Part shown: piece by piece, positions 33,208-41,100 of the stretch
Numbering within the stretch: the stretch's first letter is position 1
Layout: every line of letters begins with the position of its first letter
Assembly (NCBI GenBank): GCA_046484775.1
Contig: JAWOIG010000007.1
Location: 1-52,475 of the forward strand
Source: JAFGQE01 sp046484775
Lineage (GTDB): Bacteria; Bacillota; Clostridia; DUPQ01
Reading direction: 5' to 3'
DNA length: 52,475 nt
Program-made: the position numbers and the translations under genes
The notes under the pieces: model-generated
What the model was told of the DNA's origin: nothing
The model's database searches: none
The model's input: only the letters and a program-made list of their open reading frames with translations

Positions 33208-33693
33208 ATGGAAATCAGAGAAACGAAAAAAGGGGATCTTCCGACAATGCTCGGGATATATAACTATTATATTGAAAATTCAACGGCTACATTTCACTTG
33301 CGAAAACTTGAATTGGAGGAGTTTTCATCGGCGTTTTGGTTTTCAGGAGCGAAATCCGGCACATATACGGTGATTGATGAAGATAGAGTAATAGGATACT
33401 GCACACTGGGTCCCTTCAACAGCAAGGAAGCATATGATAGATCCGCATACGTTTCCATATACCTTGAAAATGAAAGCACAGGCCGGGGCCACGGAACGGA
33501 AATTTTGGATTTCCTTGAGAAAAAGGCAGCGGAAAAGAAAGTGCATTCCCTGATTGCATTGATTTGCAGCGAGAATAAAAGGAGTATGGACCTGTTTATA
33601 CGAAAAGGATATAGACTGGCGGGGGAATTGAAACAGGCCGGAGAAAAATTCGGCAGGCTTTTGGATGTTGTCTATTTTCAGAAACTGGTATGA
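33208..33693 (+). CDS. GNAT family N-acetyltransferase (phosphinothricin-acetyltransferase-like)
   Basis: 161 residues. The opening IRETKKGDLPTMLGIYNYYIENSTATF is typical of Pat/YncA-type acetyltransferases. The acetyl-CoA-binding turn reads STGRGHGTEILDFLE, a shortened R/Q-x-x-G-x-G/A. The substrate is probably an amino group on a small molecule or amino acid; resistance cannot be claimed. It begins one base after the URO-D-like gene. Confidence 0.88.
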   Translation: MEIRETKKGDLPTMLGIYNYYIENSTATFHLRKLELEEFSSAFWFSGAKSGTYTVIDEDRVIGYCTLGPFNSKEAYDRSAYVSIYLENESTGRGHGTEILDFLEKKAAEKKVHSLIALICSENKRSMDLFIRKGYRLAGELKQAGEKFGRLLDVVYFQKLV

Positions 33694-33733
33694 AGACAAT
33701 GCACCGGACATAATGCCCTGAGGAACGGCTGCT

Positions 33734-33763
33734 TTGAAAATGGACGATGCGATATGGTATAAT
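33734..33763 (+). promoter_or_regulatory. Promoter for asnS
   Basis: TTGAAA (33734-33739) and TATAAT (33758-33763) are 18 bases apart, with a TGG extension. It gives a leader of about 25 bases, too short for a T-box. Confidence 0.6.
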
Positions 33764-33793
33764 GTCTCACATACGATTATCGGGGGAAAAAAT

Positions 33794-35185
33794 ATGTTGG
33801 TTACAGTCAGGGAGTTATATAAAAGCGCCGGAAATTATACGGCTGGATCCGTATTGATAAAAGGCTGGGTAAGAACAGTAAGAAGCTCAAAGAACTTTGG
33901 TTTCATAGAACTGAACGATGGATCGTATTTCCACAATCTTCAGATAGTTTTCGAGGAAGAAAGAATTGACAATTTTACAGAGGCGGAAAAGCTCACTGTG
34001 GGATCGTCCATAGAAGTGGAAGGAATTCTGGAGCTGACGCCGGGCGCACGACAGCCGTTTGAAATTAAAGCGGATAAAATCAAGGTATCGGGACTCAGCG
34101 ACAGGGAGTATCCGCTTCAGAAAAAAAGGCATACTTTTGAGTACCTGAGGAGCATTGCGCACCTAAGGCCCCGATCAAACACGTTTTCCGCAGTTTTCAG
34201 AGTCAGGTCCGTCCTTGCACATGCCGTTCATGAATTCTTCAGGCAAAAAGGATTTGTTTATGTCCATACACCGATTATCACGGGAAGCGACTGTGAGGGA
34301 GCGGGGGAAATGTTCAGGGTCACGACTCTTGACGTAAAGAATCCGCCTCTCGATGACAATGGGAGTATAGATTATTCACAGGATTTTTTCGGGAGGGAAA
34401 CGAATCTGACCGTAAGCGGACAACTTGCAGCAGAGACTTTCTGCATGGCTTTCGGCAAGGTTTATACCTTTGGCCCAACATTCAGGGCTGAGAATTCCAA
34501 CACGGCCAGGCATGCGTCAGAATTCTGGATGATCGAACCCGAGATGGCATTCTGCAATCTGGAAGGCGATATGGACATGGCGGAGGAAATGATAAAGTTC
34601 CTGATCGCATATGTGCTTGAGAATGCTCCGGAGGAAATGGATTTCTTCAACAAGTTCATCGAGAATGGCTTGTTTGACAAACTCGCAAATGTAACGGGGT
34701 CGGAATTCGCAAGGATAACATATGCGGAAGCAATCGAAATATTGAAAAGCAGCGGGACAACCTTTGAGAATGCCGTGGAATGGGGTTGTGATCTGCAGAC
34801 GGAACATGAAAGATATCTTACTGAAACACACTTTAAAAAGCCGGTTTTTGTTAAAGACTATCCCAGGGATATCAAAGCGTTTTACATGAGGCAGAATGAT
34901 GATGGCAAAACAGTAGCAGCCGTTGACCTGCTGGTGCCCGGCGTCGGGGAAATAATCGGAGGAAGCCAGCGCGAGGAAAGGTACGAAGTGCTTGAGGCGA
35001 GGATCAGGGAGATGGGTATGAAAACCGAGGATTACTGGTGGTATCTTGATTTGCGTAAATACGGCGGTGTCGAACATGCGGGATTCGGTCTGGGCTTTGA
35101 AAGAGTTCTTATGTATATAACCGGAATGGGCAATATAAGGGATGTCATACCATTCCCGAGGGTGCCCAGACATGCAGAATTTTAG
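33794..35185 (+). CDS. asnS: Asparaginyl-tRNA synthetase
   Basis: 463 residues, class IIb. The N-terminal OB-fold anticodon-binding domain has VLIKGWVRTVRSSKNFGFIE. The catalytic core has motif 2 TFRAENSNTARHASEFWMIEPE, and motif 3 GFGLGFERVLMY near the C-terminus. It charges tRNA-Asn with asparagine, so this organism need not rely on the GatCAB route for Asn-tRNA. ATG 33794 follows GGGGGAA; an in-frame ATG at 33734 overlaps the promoter and is excluded. Confidence 0.97.
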   Translation: MLVTVRELYKSAGNYTAGSVLIKGWVRTVRSSKNFGFIELNDGSYFHNLQIVFEEERIDNFTEAEKLTVGSSIEVEGILELTPGARQPFEIKADKIKVSGLSDREYPLQKKRHTFEYLRSIAHLRPRSNTFSAVFRVRSVLAHAVHEFFRQKGFVYVHTPIITGSDCEGAGEMFRVTTLDVKNPPLDDNGSIDYSQDFFGRETNLTVSGQLAAETFCMAFGKVYTFGPTFRAENSNTARHASEFWMIEPEMAFCNLEGDMDMAEEMIKFLIAYVLENAPEEMDFFNKFIENGLFDKLANVTGSEFARITYAEAIEILKSSGTTFENAVEWGCDLQTEHERYLTETHFKKPVFVKDYPRDIKAFYMRQNDDGKTVAAVDLLVPGVGEIIGGSQREERYEVLEARIREMGMKTEDYWWYLDLRKYGGVEHAGFGLGFERVLMYITGMGNIRDVIPFPRVPRHAEF

Positions 35186-35194
35186 GAGGCGGGA

Positions 35195-35515
35195 ATGGAA
35201 GACGAAGTAAAAGTTCCTGATGGAAATATCGAGATATCGGAAGCGGTCATTATGACCTATGTTGAGAAAACAATCGGGGAATTCAACGGATTATCCATCG
35301 GAAAAAAGAAGAAGTCCATAAAAATCACAAGGAGCGAGGGCGGGAGCACAATAGACATAGGCCTCGATGTTAATTATGGTGTTGCAATACCTGAAACCGT
35401 CAGAGAACTTCAACGGGAAATCAAGGAACGGTTGATGAAGCTTGCGGGAATGCAGGTGAAGGAAGTGAATGTGATTGTCGAAGGGCTGAACATCGAAGAG
35501 CTTATAAAGAAGTGA
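35195..35515 (+). CDS. Asp23/Gls24 family (alkaline-shock-like) protein
   Basis: 106 residues. The sequence has the Asp23 pattern GNIEISEAVIMTYVEKTI, a central IDIGLDVNYGVAIPETVREL and the closing VKEVNVIVEGLNIE. Members attach to the inner membrane and act in envelope stress. A GGAGG site precedes the ATG, 9 bases after asnS. It may be co-transcribed with asnS and with the membrane protein downstream. Confidence 0.87.
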   Translation: MEDEVKVPDGNIEISEAVIMTYVEKTIGEFNGLSIGKKKKSIKITRSEGGSTIDIGLDVNYGVAIPETVRELQREIKERLMKLAGMQVKEVNVIVEGLNIEELIKK

Positions 35516-35527
35516 GAAAAGGCAAAG

Positions 35528-36571
35528 ATGAAAAAGATCGTTCTTAACTCGGTGATAATCATTATAACCGGCATAGCGCTGGTTGTTCTTGTGTTCTTTA
35601 CCGACGGGGTTCAGAGCTTGTTCGAACTTATAGTCAGGACCAATTATTACTGGCTTTTCGGAGCTTTTTTATGCAATGTGCTCTTTTGGGTTTTCGGAGC
35701 CCTTACCGTAGGAATGCTTAAAAGGGGAATCATAGGTAAAAAGAAAGATCCGGGTCAAAATTTCAAGATAGTCATGGTCGGACAATTCTTCAGCTCCATA
35801 ACGCCTTTTCAAACCGGAGGTCAGCCTGCACAAGTTTATATGCTTAGCAAAATGGGTGTTAACGCAGGGACTGGATCAAGCATAATTATCTTGAAGTCAG
35901 TTCTTTTCCAGACAGTGCTTTTTGTCTACTGCATGATCCTTTACATTACCAACAGGCAATTCCTTATTCTAAACATTCCAAACTTCAATCTGCTGTTCAT
36001 AATTGGAGTAACCGCGAACTTATCGCTAATAGGACTTTATTCCTTGTTTCTTTTTAAATCAGACATGGCGTCCAAAGCGGTCGCGGTATTTTTTCAACTG
36101 TTGCATTTTTTCAAGATCATGAAGGAGCCACAAGAAAAGTTCATGGAAGTACAGGAATCGCTTCAGGCGTTCAGAGACGGCCTCGGTGTTCTTGTCCGCA
36201 GGTTCTGGTATATAGTAGGCGCATATGCAATGCAAATATTGCAGCAGGCTTTCCTGTTTCTAGTGCCGGTGTTGATGATAAAGGCGTTGGAGGGAGTGTT
36301 TTTCTTTTCATGGGAGCTCTTCGTAAGCACTGCCATGGTCGTAATGATTGCATCCATGGTGCCGACTCCGGGAACTTCCGGTGGGTCGGAGGGACTCAGC
36401 CTGTTGTTCATTGCTCCGTTTTTCTTTAATTCGCCGAAAATGTCGGTTGTTCTGATCTGGAGGATACTTACATACTATTCAAATATAATTTTCGGTGGTG
36501 TTTTTTGCCTGATGGTAAAGGAAAAACCCTTGGTTTCAGGACAGACTTCGGAGGAACGGCTTGAAATATAA
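35528..36571 (+). CDS. Lysylphosphatidylglycerol synthase TM-region / UPF0104 family protein
   Basis: 347 residues with about eight transmembrane helices. The FQTGGQPAQVYML motif is diagnostic of the LPG_synthase_TM (AglD/MprF-like flippase) family, as is the PTPGTSGGSEGLS loop near residue 278. There is no C-terminal aminoacyl-transferase domain, so it is probably a lipid flippase-like protein and not a full MprF. It overlaps the DUF1638 gene by 11 bases. Confidence 0.88.
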   Translation: MKKIVLNSVIIIITGIALVVLVFFTDGVQSLFELIVRTNYYWLFGAFLCNVLFWVFGALTVGMLKRGIIGKKKDPGQNFKIVMVGQFFSSITPFQTGGQPAQVYMLSKMGVNAGTGSSIIILKSVLFQTVLFVYCMILYITNRQFLILNIPNFNLLFIIGVTANLSLIGLYSLFLFKSDMASKAVAVFFQLLHFFKIMKEPQEKFMEVQESLQAFRDGLGVLVRRFWYIVGAYAMQILQQAFLFLVPVLMIKALEGVFFFSWELFVSTAMVVMIASMVPTPGTSGGSEGLSLLFIAPFFFNSPKMSVVLIWRILTYYSNIIFGGVFCLMVKEKPLVSGQTSEERLEI

Positions 36572-37286
36572 ACTCATATGCTGCGATGTCCTGGAGATGG
36601 AAGCTTCGCTCTGCATTAAAAAGTCGGATGCCGTAATTGATGTTGAATATACTGAAAAGGCCGCCCATGAAAAACCGCATGACCTCAGGGATCGAATTCA
36701 GGCAGCAATCGACAGAGCAACCGGGTATGACGCTGTTTTGCTTGGCTTTGGCTTGTGTGGAAATTCGCTTGACGGATTGAAAGCGGGGGACAGTCCGGTT
36801 GTTGCACCCAGGGCGCACGACTGCTGTACAATATTCCTTGGATCCAGGCAGAGGTTCAACCAACTCTTTTCAGGCAGGGAGAGTATGTCATGGGGTTGCA
36901 CCGGCTATTGCAGAAAGGATGGGGATTATCTGCGCAAAAGCGACACGGGTAAGCAGATGGGCCTTGACAGGACCTATGATGAATTTGTGGATGAATACGG
37001 GGAGGAAAATGCAAGATTCATCTGGGAGACAATTCATCCGCAAAATGATGCTGATGAGGTTTTATTCATAAACATACCGGAAACCTATGATCCGGCGGTA
37101 TACATGGATTTTGAACGCGAAATGGGAATGGCAGGGAAAAAAATCAACATAGAAAAAGGCAGCATGGAACTAATCATGAAAATGACCGACGGGAAATGGG
37201 ATGATGACTTCATTGTCATACCCCCCGGAAACGGTATAGCCGCTGTGTATGACAAAGAGGAAATACTGAGAAAAAAGGATTTATAA
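36561..37286 (+). CDS. DUF1638 family protein
   Basis: 241 residues. The LLGFGLCGNSLDGL and RAHDCCTIFLGSR motifs are characteristic of DUF1638. Several cysteines (CCD, GLCGN, DCC, GCTGYC) could bind metal or a cofactor. The function is unproven; the family often occurs near corrinoid methyl-transfer genes, and a URO-D-like gene and a cobalamin adenosyltransferase are in this neighbourhood. A TTG start at 36561 is chosen because GGAGGA lies 5 bases upstream and no ATG fits. Confidence 0.85.
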   Translation: MKYKLICCDVLEMEASLCIKKSDAVIDVEYTEKAAHEKPHDLRDRIQAAIDRATGYDAVLLGFGLCGNSLDGLKAGDSPVVAPRAHDCCTIFLGSRQRFNQLFSGRESMSWGCTGYCRKDGDYLRKSDTGKQMGLDRTYDEFVDEYGEENARFIWETIHPQNDADEVLFINIPETYDPAVYMDFEREMGMAGKKINIEKGSMELIMKMTDGKWDDDFIVIPPGNGIAAVYDKEEILRKKDL

Positions 37287-37288
37287 AA

Positions 37289-37894
37289 ATGACAATATAT
37301 GTTAATATAAATGAGGAGGATCAGAAGGCCCTGCTCATACTTGCATCGGGTTCACCTAGAAGAGCGGAAATGATGGCAAGAATAACCCCTTTTTTTCAAA
37401 TAGTCGAACCCCAGGTTGACGAATCGCCTCTGGACGGGGAAACTCCCTTGGATATGGCTGAAAGACTTGCGATGAAAAAAGCCGCGGCGGTTTATGAATC
37501 GACCAAAGGAATATTGCCGGTTGTGGCAGCCGATACAATAGTTGTGCATGGAAATGTAATGGGCAAGCCGGACAGTAAAGAAGAGGCGGCGCGCATGCTG
37601 CGGGAACTGTCAGGGGACAAGCATCTTGTGATAACGGGAGTGGCAATTATAAATCCAGGGGATCAATCAGCAGTATGCTTCACGGAAACGACAGAGGTCC
37701 GGTTTGGCGTAATTGACGAAAAGGACATAGAAGAATATGTAAATGGCGGCGAACCCATGGACAAGGCGGGCGCGTATGGAATACAAGGTGCCGGCGGAAA
37801 GTTCATAGAACAGGTCAACGGATGCTTTTACAATGTCATGGGATTTCCACTGTACAGGATATATAGAAACCTGAAGGATATGGGAGTCGTCTGA
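37289..37894 (+). CDS. maf: Maf family nucleotide pyrophosphatase
   Basis: 201 residues. It has the opening LILASGSPRRAEMM (normally ASASPRR), the catalytic ADTIVVHGNVMGKP and the GAYGIQGAGGKFIE motif with the second acidic pocket. Maf proteins hydrolyse non-canonical or regulatory (d)NTPs and are linked to septum inhibition. It starts 2 bases after the DUF1638 stop, with AAAGGA 9 bases before the ATG. Confidence 0.95.
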   Translation: MTIYVNINEEDQKALLILASGSPRRAEMMARITPFFQIVEPQVDESPLDGETPLDMAERLAMKKAAAVYESTKGILPVVAADTIVVHGNVMGKPDSKEEAARMLRELSGDKHLVITGVAIINPGDQSAVCFTETTEVRFGVIDEKDIEEYVNGGEPMDKAGAYGIQGAGGKFIEQVNGCFYNVMGFPLYRIYRNLKDMGVV

Positions 37895-37947
37895 TGTTTC
37901 TCCGCAGCCGCCGTAATGGCGGTATTAATATTCAGCGGAGGAAATAA

Positions 37948-38643
37948 ATGGAAAGATTGAGAATGAAGGATCTGCCTGAAGAGGACAGGCCTTACGAGAA
38001 GCTGGAAAAATCAGGTGCGGAGAGCCTTTCCGACGCCGAACTTTTGGCCATAATCATACGCACGGGGTCTCAAAATGAAACCGTACTGGATCTGACAAGA
38101 CGAATCATGGGTACATGCTCGGAAGGCAAGGGACTCCTATATCTGAAGAAGGCATCAATCTCACAGCTTTGTGAAATAAAGGGAGTCGGCAGGGTCAAGG
38201 CAATACAGCTTAAGGCTGCGGGAGAGCTTGGCTCACGCATGACGAAAACAGGGATATTTGGTGCAAAATGCAAGATAACATCGCCTTCCGACATCAAGCA
38301 TCTGTATATGGAAAGACTGAGGCATGGAAGCAGGGAAATATTCATGGTGCTTGTCATGAATACGAGGAATGAAATACTGCGGGAGCTCAGCATATCAATA
38401 GGAAGCCTTTCAGAAACCGTCGTACATCCCCGGGAAGTTTTTTCAGAAGTAGTCAAGGAGCCGGCGGCGGCCATAATTCTTATGCACAACCATCCCAGCG
38501 GAGATCCCTCGCCAAGCGGAAATGATAAGATAACGACGGAAAGGTTGGTTGAAGCCGGAAAAATACTAGGCATTAAGATACTTGACCATGTTATAATAGG
38601 AAATGGAAATATATTCAGCTTTAAAGAGAATGGCCTGTTGTAA
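37948..38643 (+). CDS. radC: RadC family JAB/MPN domain protein
   Basis: 231 residues. The N-terminal helix-hairpin-helix part has LPEEDRPYEKLEKSG and IKGVGRVKAIQLKAA. The C-terminal JAMM metalloprotease-like domain has the full HNHPSGDPSPSGND zinc motif. Its biological role is unresolved despite the old DNA-repair name. The order maf-radC-mreB-mreC-mreD is a classic Firmicute arrangement. GGAGG precedes the ATG. Confidence 0.96.
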   Translation: MERLRMKDLPEEDRPYEKLEKSGAESLSDAELLAIIIRTGSQNETVLDLTRRIMGTCSEGKGLLYLKKASISQLCEIKGVGRVKAIQLKAAGELGSRMTKTGIFGAKCKITSPSDIKHLYMERLRHGSREIFMVLVMNTRNEILRELSISIGSLSETVVHPREVFSEVVKEPAAAIILMHNHPSGDPSPSGNDKITTERLVEAGKILGIKILDHVIIGNGNIFSFKENGLL

Positions 38644-38646
38644 AAA

Positions 38647-38683
38647 GCGGATGATGATGTTCCTGCAGGAACATCGGATCCGC
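38647..38683. promoter_or_regulatory. Long palindrome between radC and mreB
   Basis: A perfect 20-bp palindrome GATGTTCCTGCAGGAACATC (38656-38675) is enclosed by an outer pair GCGGAT/ATCCGC. There is no T tract, so a terminator is unlikely. It may be an operator controlling mreBCD or an mRNA processing hairpin. Confidence 0.55.
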
Positions 38684-38711
38684 ACTGAACCCGGCCTTAT
38701 TGGAGGATAAA

Positions 38712-39722
38712 ATGTCATTGTTTGGAAGAGACATAGGGATAGACCTTGGGACTGCGAATACCATCATATACGAGCGCGGCAAAGGCATAGTGCTCAGGGA
38801 GCCATCGGTGGTGGCGGCCGACGAGAAAAAGAATATAGTAATAGCGGTCGGGGAAGAAGCCAAGAGAATGGTCGGCAGGACACCGGGAACAATAAGCGCC
38901 ATAAGGCCTCTAAAGGAAGGCGTAATAGCCGATTACAAGTGCACGCTGCAGATGCTGAACAGGTTCATAAGGAAGGCGATAGGGAAAAAGCTGTTTTCAA
39001 AGCCCAGGCTTATAATCTGTGTTCCCGCCGGAGTGACCCAGGTTGAAAAGAAGGCGGTTATCGAAGCAGGTCTTGAGGCCGGAGCAAGGGAAGTTTTCGT
39101 TGCGGAAGAATCTATAATGGCTGCGGTGGGAGCAGGACTTCCCGTGCTTGAACCCACGGGAAACATGGTCGTTGATATAGGCGGAGGCACCTCGGAAGTC
39201 GCCGTCATATCCATGGGCAGGATTGTGACAAGCACGACCCTGAGAATAGCGGGCGACCGTTTCGATGAGGTCATAGCCCAGTACATACGAAAGAAATACA
39301 GATTATTTATTGGAAACAGAACCGCCGAAAACATTAAGATTCAGATAGGCAATGTATTTCCCTCAGACTATTCAGATGAAATGGAGATCAGGGGAAGGAA
39401 TATGACGCAGGGACTCCCTGTAAATATGACCATAACATCCGACGAAATCGCCGAAGCCATGGAAGATATTGCGAATGAACTGCTGGAGGCTGTCAGGAGC
39501 ACTTTGGAAAAAACACCGCCGGAGCTGGCGGCGGACATAATGGTAAATGGCATATATCTGACCGGCGGAGGGGCACTAATTCGAGGCATGGATAAATTTC
39601 TCAGCACAAAGACGGGAAACATACCGGTATACATAGCCGAAAATCCACTTGACTGTGTCGCGATAGGAACAGGAAAAGCCCTTGAAAACCTTGATTATCT
39701 GAGCGGAGCCACAAGAAGGTAA
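38712..39722 (+). CDS. mreB: Rod shape-determining protein MreB
   Basis: 336 residues, a bacterial actin. Phosphate 1 loop GIDLGTANTIIY, phosphate 2 VVDIGGGTSEVAVIS and the adenosine motif YLTGGGALIRGMD are all present. It polymerises under the membrane and guides sidewall synthesis with MreC, MreD and PBP2, all encoded downstream. ATG 38712 follows GGAGG; an in-frame ATG at 38700 overlaps the site. Confidence 0.98.
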   Translation: MSLFGRDIGIDLGTANTIIYERGKGIVLREPSVVAADEKKNIVIAVGEEAKRMVGRTPGTISAIRPLKEGVIADYKCTLQMLNRFIRKAIGKKLFSKPRLIICVPAGVTQVEKKAVIEAGLEAGAREVFVAEESIMAAVGAGLPVLEPTGNMVVDIGGGTSEVAVISMGRIVTSTTLRIAGDRFDEVIAQYIRKKYRLFIGNRTAENIKIQIGNVFPSDYSDEMEIRGRNMTQGLPVNMTITSDEIAEAMEDIANELLEAVRSTLEKTPPELAADIMVNGIYLTGGGALIRGMDKFLSTKTGNIPVYIAENPLDCVAIGTGKALENLDYLSGATRR

Positions 39723-39733
39723 AGGAGCCCGGA

Positions 39734-40576
39734 TTGAATAAGATTCTGAAAAGCCGAAGATTCCAGATAATCTCAGCAATTTTTTTGTTGCTGATAGTCA
39801 TTCTGTTTTCTGCGGACAGGTTCAGCAAGGCAAACATAATCAGGGATATCGTAACCGCCCCGGTTTCGGTTGCTCAAAAAGGAATAAAGGCTGCCGGAAC
39901 TTGGATTGACGGAATAGTGTCCGGCATCAAGGGATATGCCAGGATTACAAGTGAGAACAAAGCCTTGCGGAATGAGAATCTGGAGTTATATGAGAAGAAT
40001 GCCGAACTGGCGGGTATGGAAGAGGAAAATCAAAGGCTGCGGGAAGCCCTTAAACTGAAGGACAGATTCTCGGGATATGAAATAATCGGAGCCAATATCA
40101 TTGGAGTCAACCCGGGTAATTTTTTCTATAATTTCAGGATTGATGTGGGAAGCCTGGACGGGGTGGAAATAGATGACCCTGTCATAGCGGCGGACAATGT
40201 TCTGATAGGCAGGATATACAGCGTGGGGCTTACCACCTCGATTGTTGTTCCTTTGACGGACGAAAGAATGGGAATAAGCGCATGGACGACAAAGGCGGAC
40301 GGCGGACACGCAGTGGTTAAGGGTGATATAGAGTATAAGGCACTCGGGCTTTGCCTTATGGAAACCATAAGCCAGGATGTCAATCTGGAGATAGGGGATG
40401 TGGTTGAAACATCCGGTATGGGCGGGATATATCCCAGGGGAATCCTTATTGGAACCGTACAGGAAATATATAAGGAAACATCATTGATAGAAAGACATGC
40501 CGTAATAAAACCATATGTTGACTTCAATTCAATCGAGGAAGCATACATACTTAAGGAAAAGGAACCCGGGAACTGA
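39734..40576 (+). CDS. mreC: Rod shape-determining protein MreC
   Basis: 280 residues. A short basic tail and one transmembrane helix (about 10-27) precede a coiled coil (about 75-110, ENKALRNENLELYEKNAELA). The beta-barrel domain follows with NPGNFFYNFRIDVGSLDGV and a GMGGIYPRGILIG motif. It lies outside the membrane as a scaffold between MreB and PBP2. It starts with TTG 39734, 6 bases after AAAGGAG. Confidence 0.95.
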   Translation: MNKILKSRRFQIISAIFLLLIVILFSADRFSKANIIRDIVTAPVSVAQKGIKAAGTWIDGIVSGIKGYARITSENKALRNENLELYEKNAELAGMEEENQRLREALKLKDRFSGYEIIGANIIGVNPGNFFYNFRIDVGSLDGVEIDDPVIAADNVLIGRIYSVGLTTSIVVPLTDERMGISAWTTKADGGHAVVKGDIEYKALGLCLMETISQDVNLEIGDVVETSGMGGIYPRGILIGTVQEIYKETSLIERHAVIKPYVDFNSIEEAYILKEKEPGN

Positions 40577-40578
40577 CG

Positions 40579-41100
40579 ATGAAGGGATATAAGTGGCATG
40601 TTATTTTGATATTGGTCATGGCGGTAATAATGCAGCCATATCTTTCCGAATGGTTGCCGGTTGCGGGTGTTTCCATTAATTTCGTTATGTTCATCATGAT
40701 GATGACGGCTTTTGAAAAAAGATACAAGGATGCGGTCATCGTAGCTTCAGTCGTTGGAATCGCTTATGATATGTTATACAGCCCATGGATCGGAAGAATG
40801 ACGATTGTACTGCTGCTATCGGTCATGGCGGTCTTTCTCGTCAATAAGATCGTGTACAGGAACAATGCACCGGTGTTGACGCTGTTCTTTTTTACAGCGG
40901 TTTATATACTGGAAAACATAAGCACCATGATGGAGCTGGGTCCGGCGCTTTATTTTAGAAGCTTTTCATTCATACAAGCGGAATTGTTCCGGGTTTCGTT
41001 ATACGGCGCGGTTCTGGCAGCGATTCTGGGCATTTGGTTCTTTACCTTTTCATTGATACGCGACAGGAAGCTGGGAACGAGAAAGGCCAGGTTGGAATGA
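40579..41100 (+). CDS. mreD: Rod shape-determining protein MreD
   Basis: 173 residues, five or six transmembrane helices and a basic C-terminus (RDRKLGTRKARLE). Sequence conservation in this family is weak. Identification comes from size, hydrophobicity, the GIAYDMLYSPWIG loop and the mreC-mreD-PBP2 order. Its end overlaps the PBP2 start by 4 bases. Confidence 0.9.
   Translation: MKGYKWHVILILVMAVIMQPYLSEWLPVAGVSINFVMFIMMMTAFEKRYKDAVIVASVVGIAYDMLYSPWIGRMTIVLLLSVMAVFLVNKIVYRNNAPVLTLFFFTAVYILENISTMMELGPALYFRSFSFIQAELFRVSLYGAVLAAILGIWFFTFSLIRDRKLGTRKARLE

Noticed and set aside
33694..33793. T-box leader before asnS
   Set aside because: The spacer is only 100 bases, holds a promoter close to the start, and has no T-box core or terminator.
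37895..37947. Terminator between maf and radC
   Set aside because: Only a short CCGCC/GGCGG stem without a T tract is present, so the genes are likely co-transcribed.
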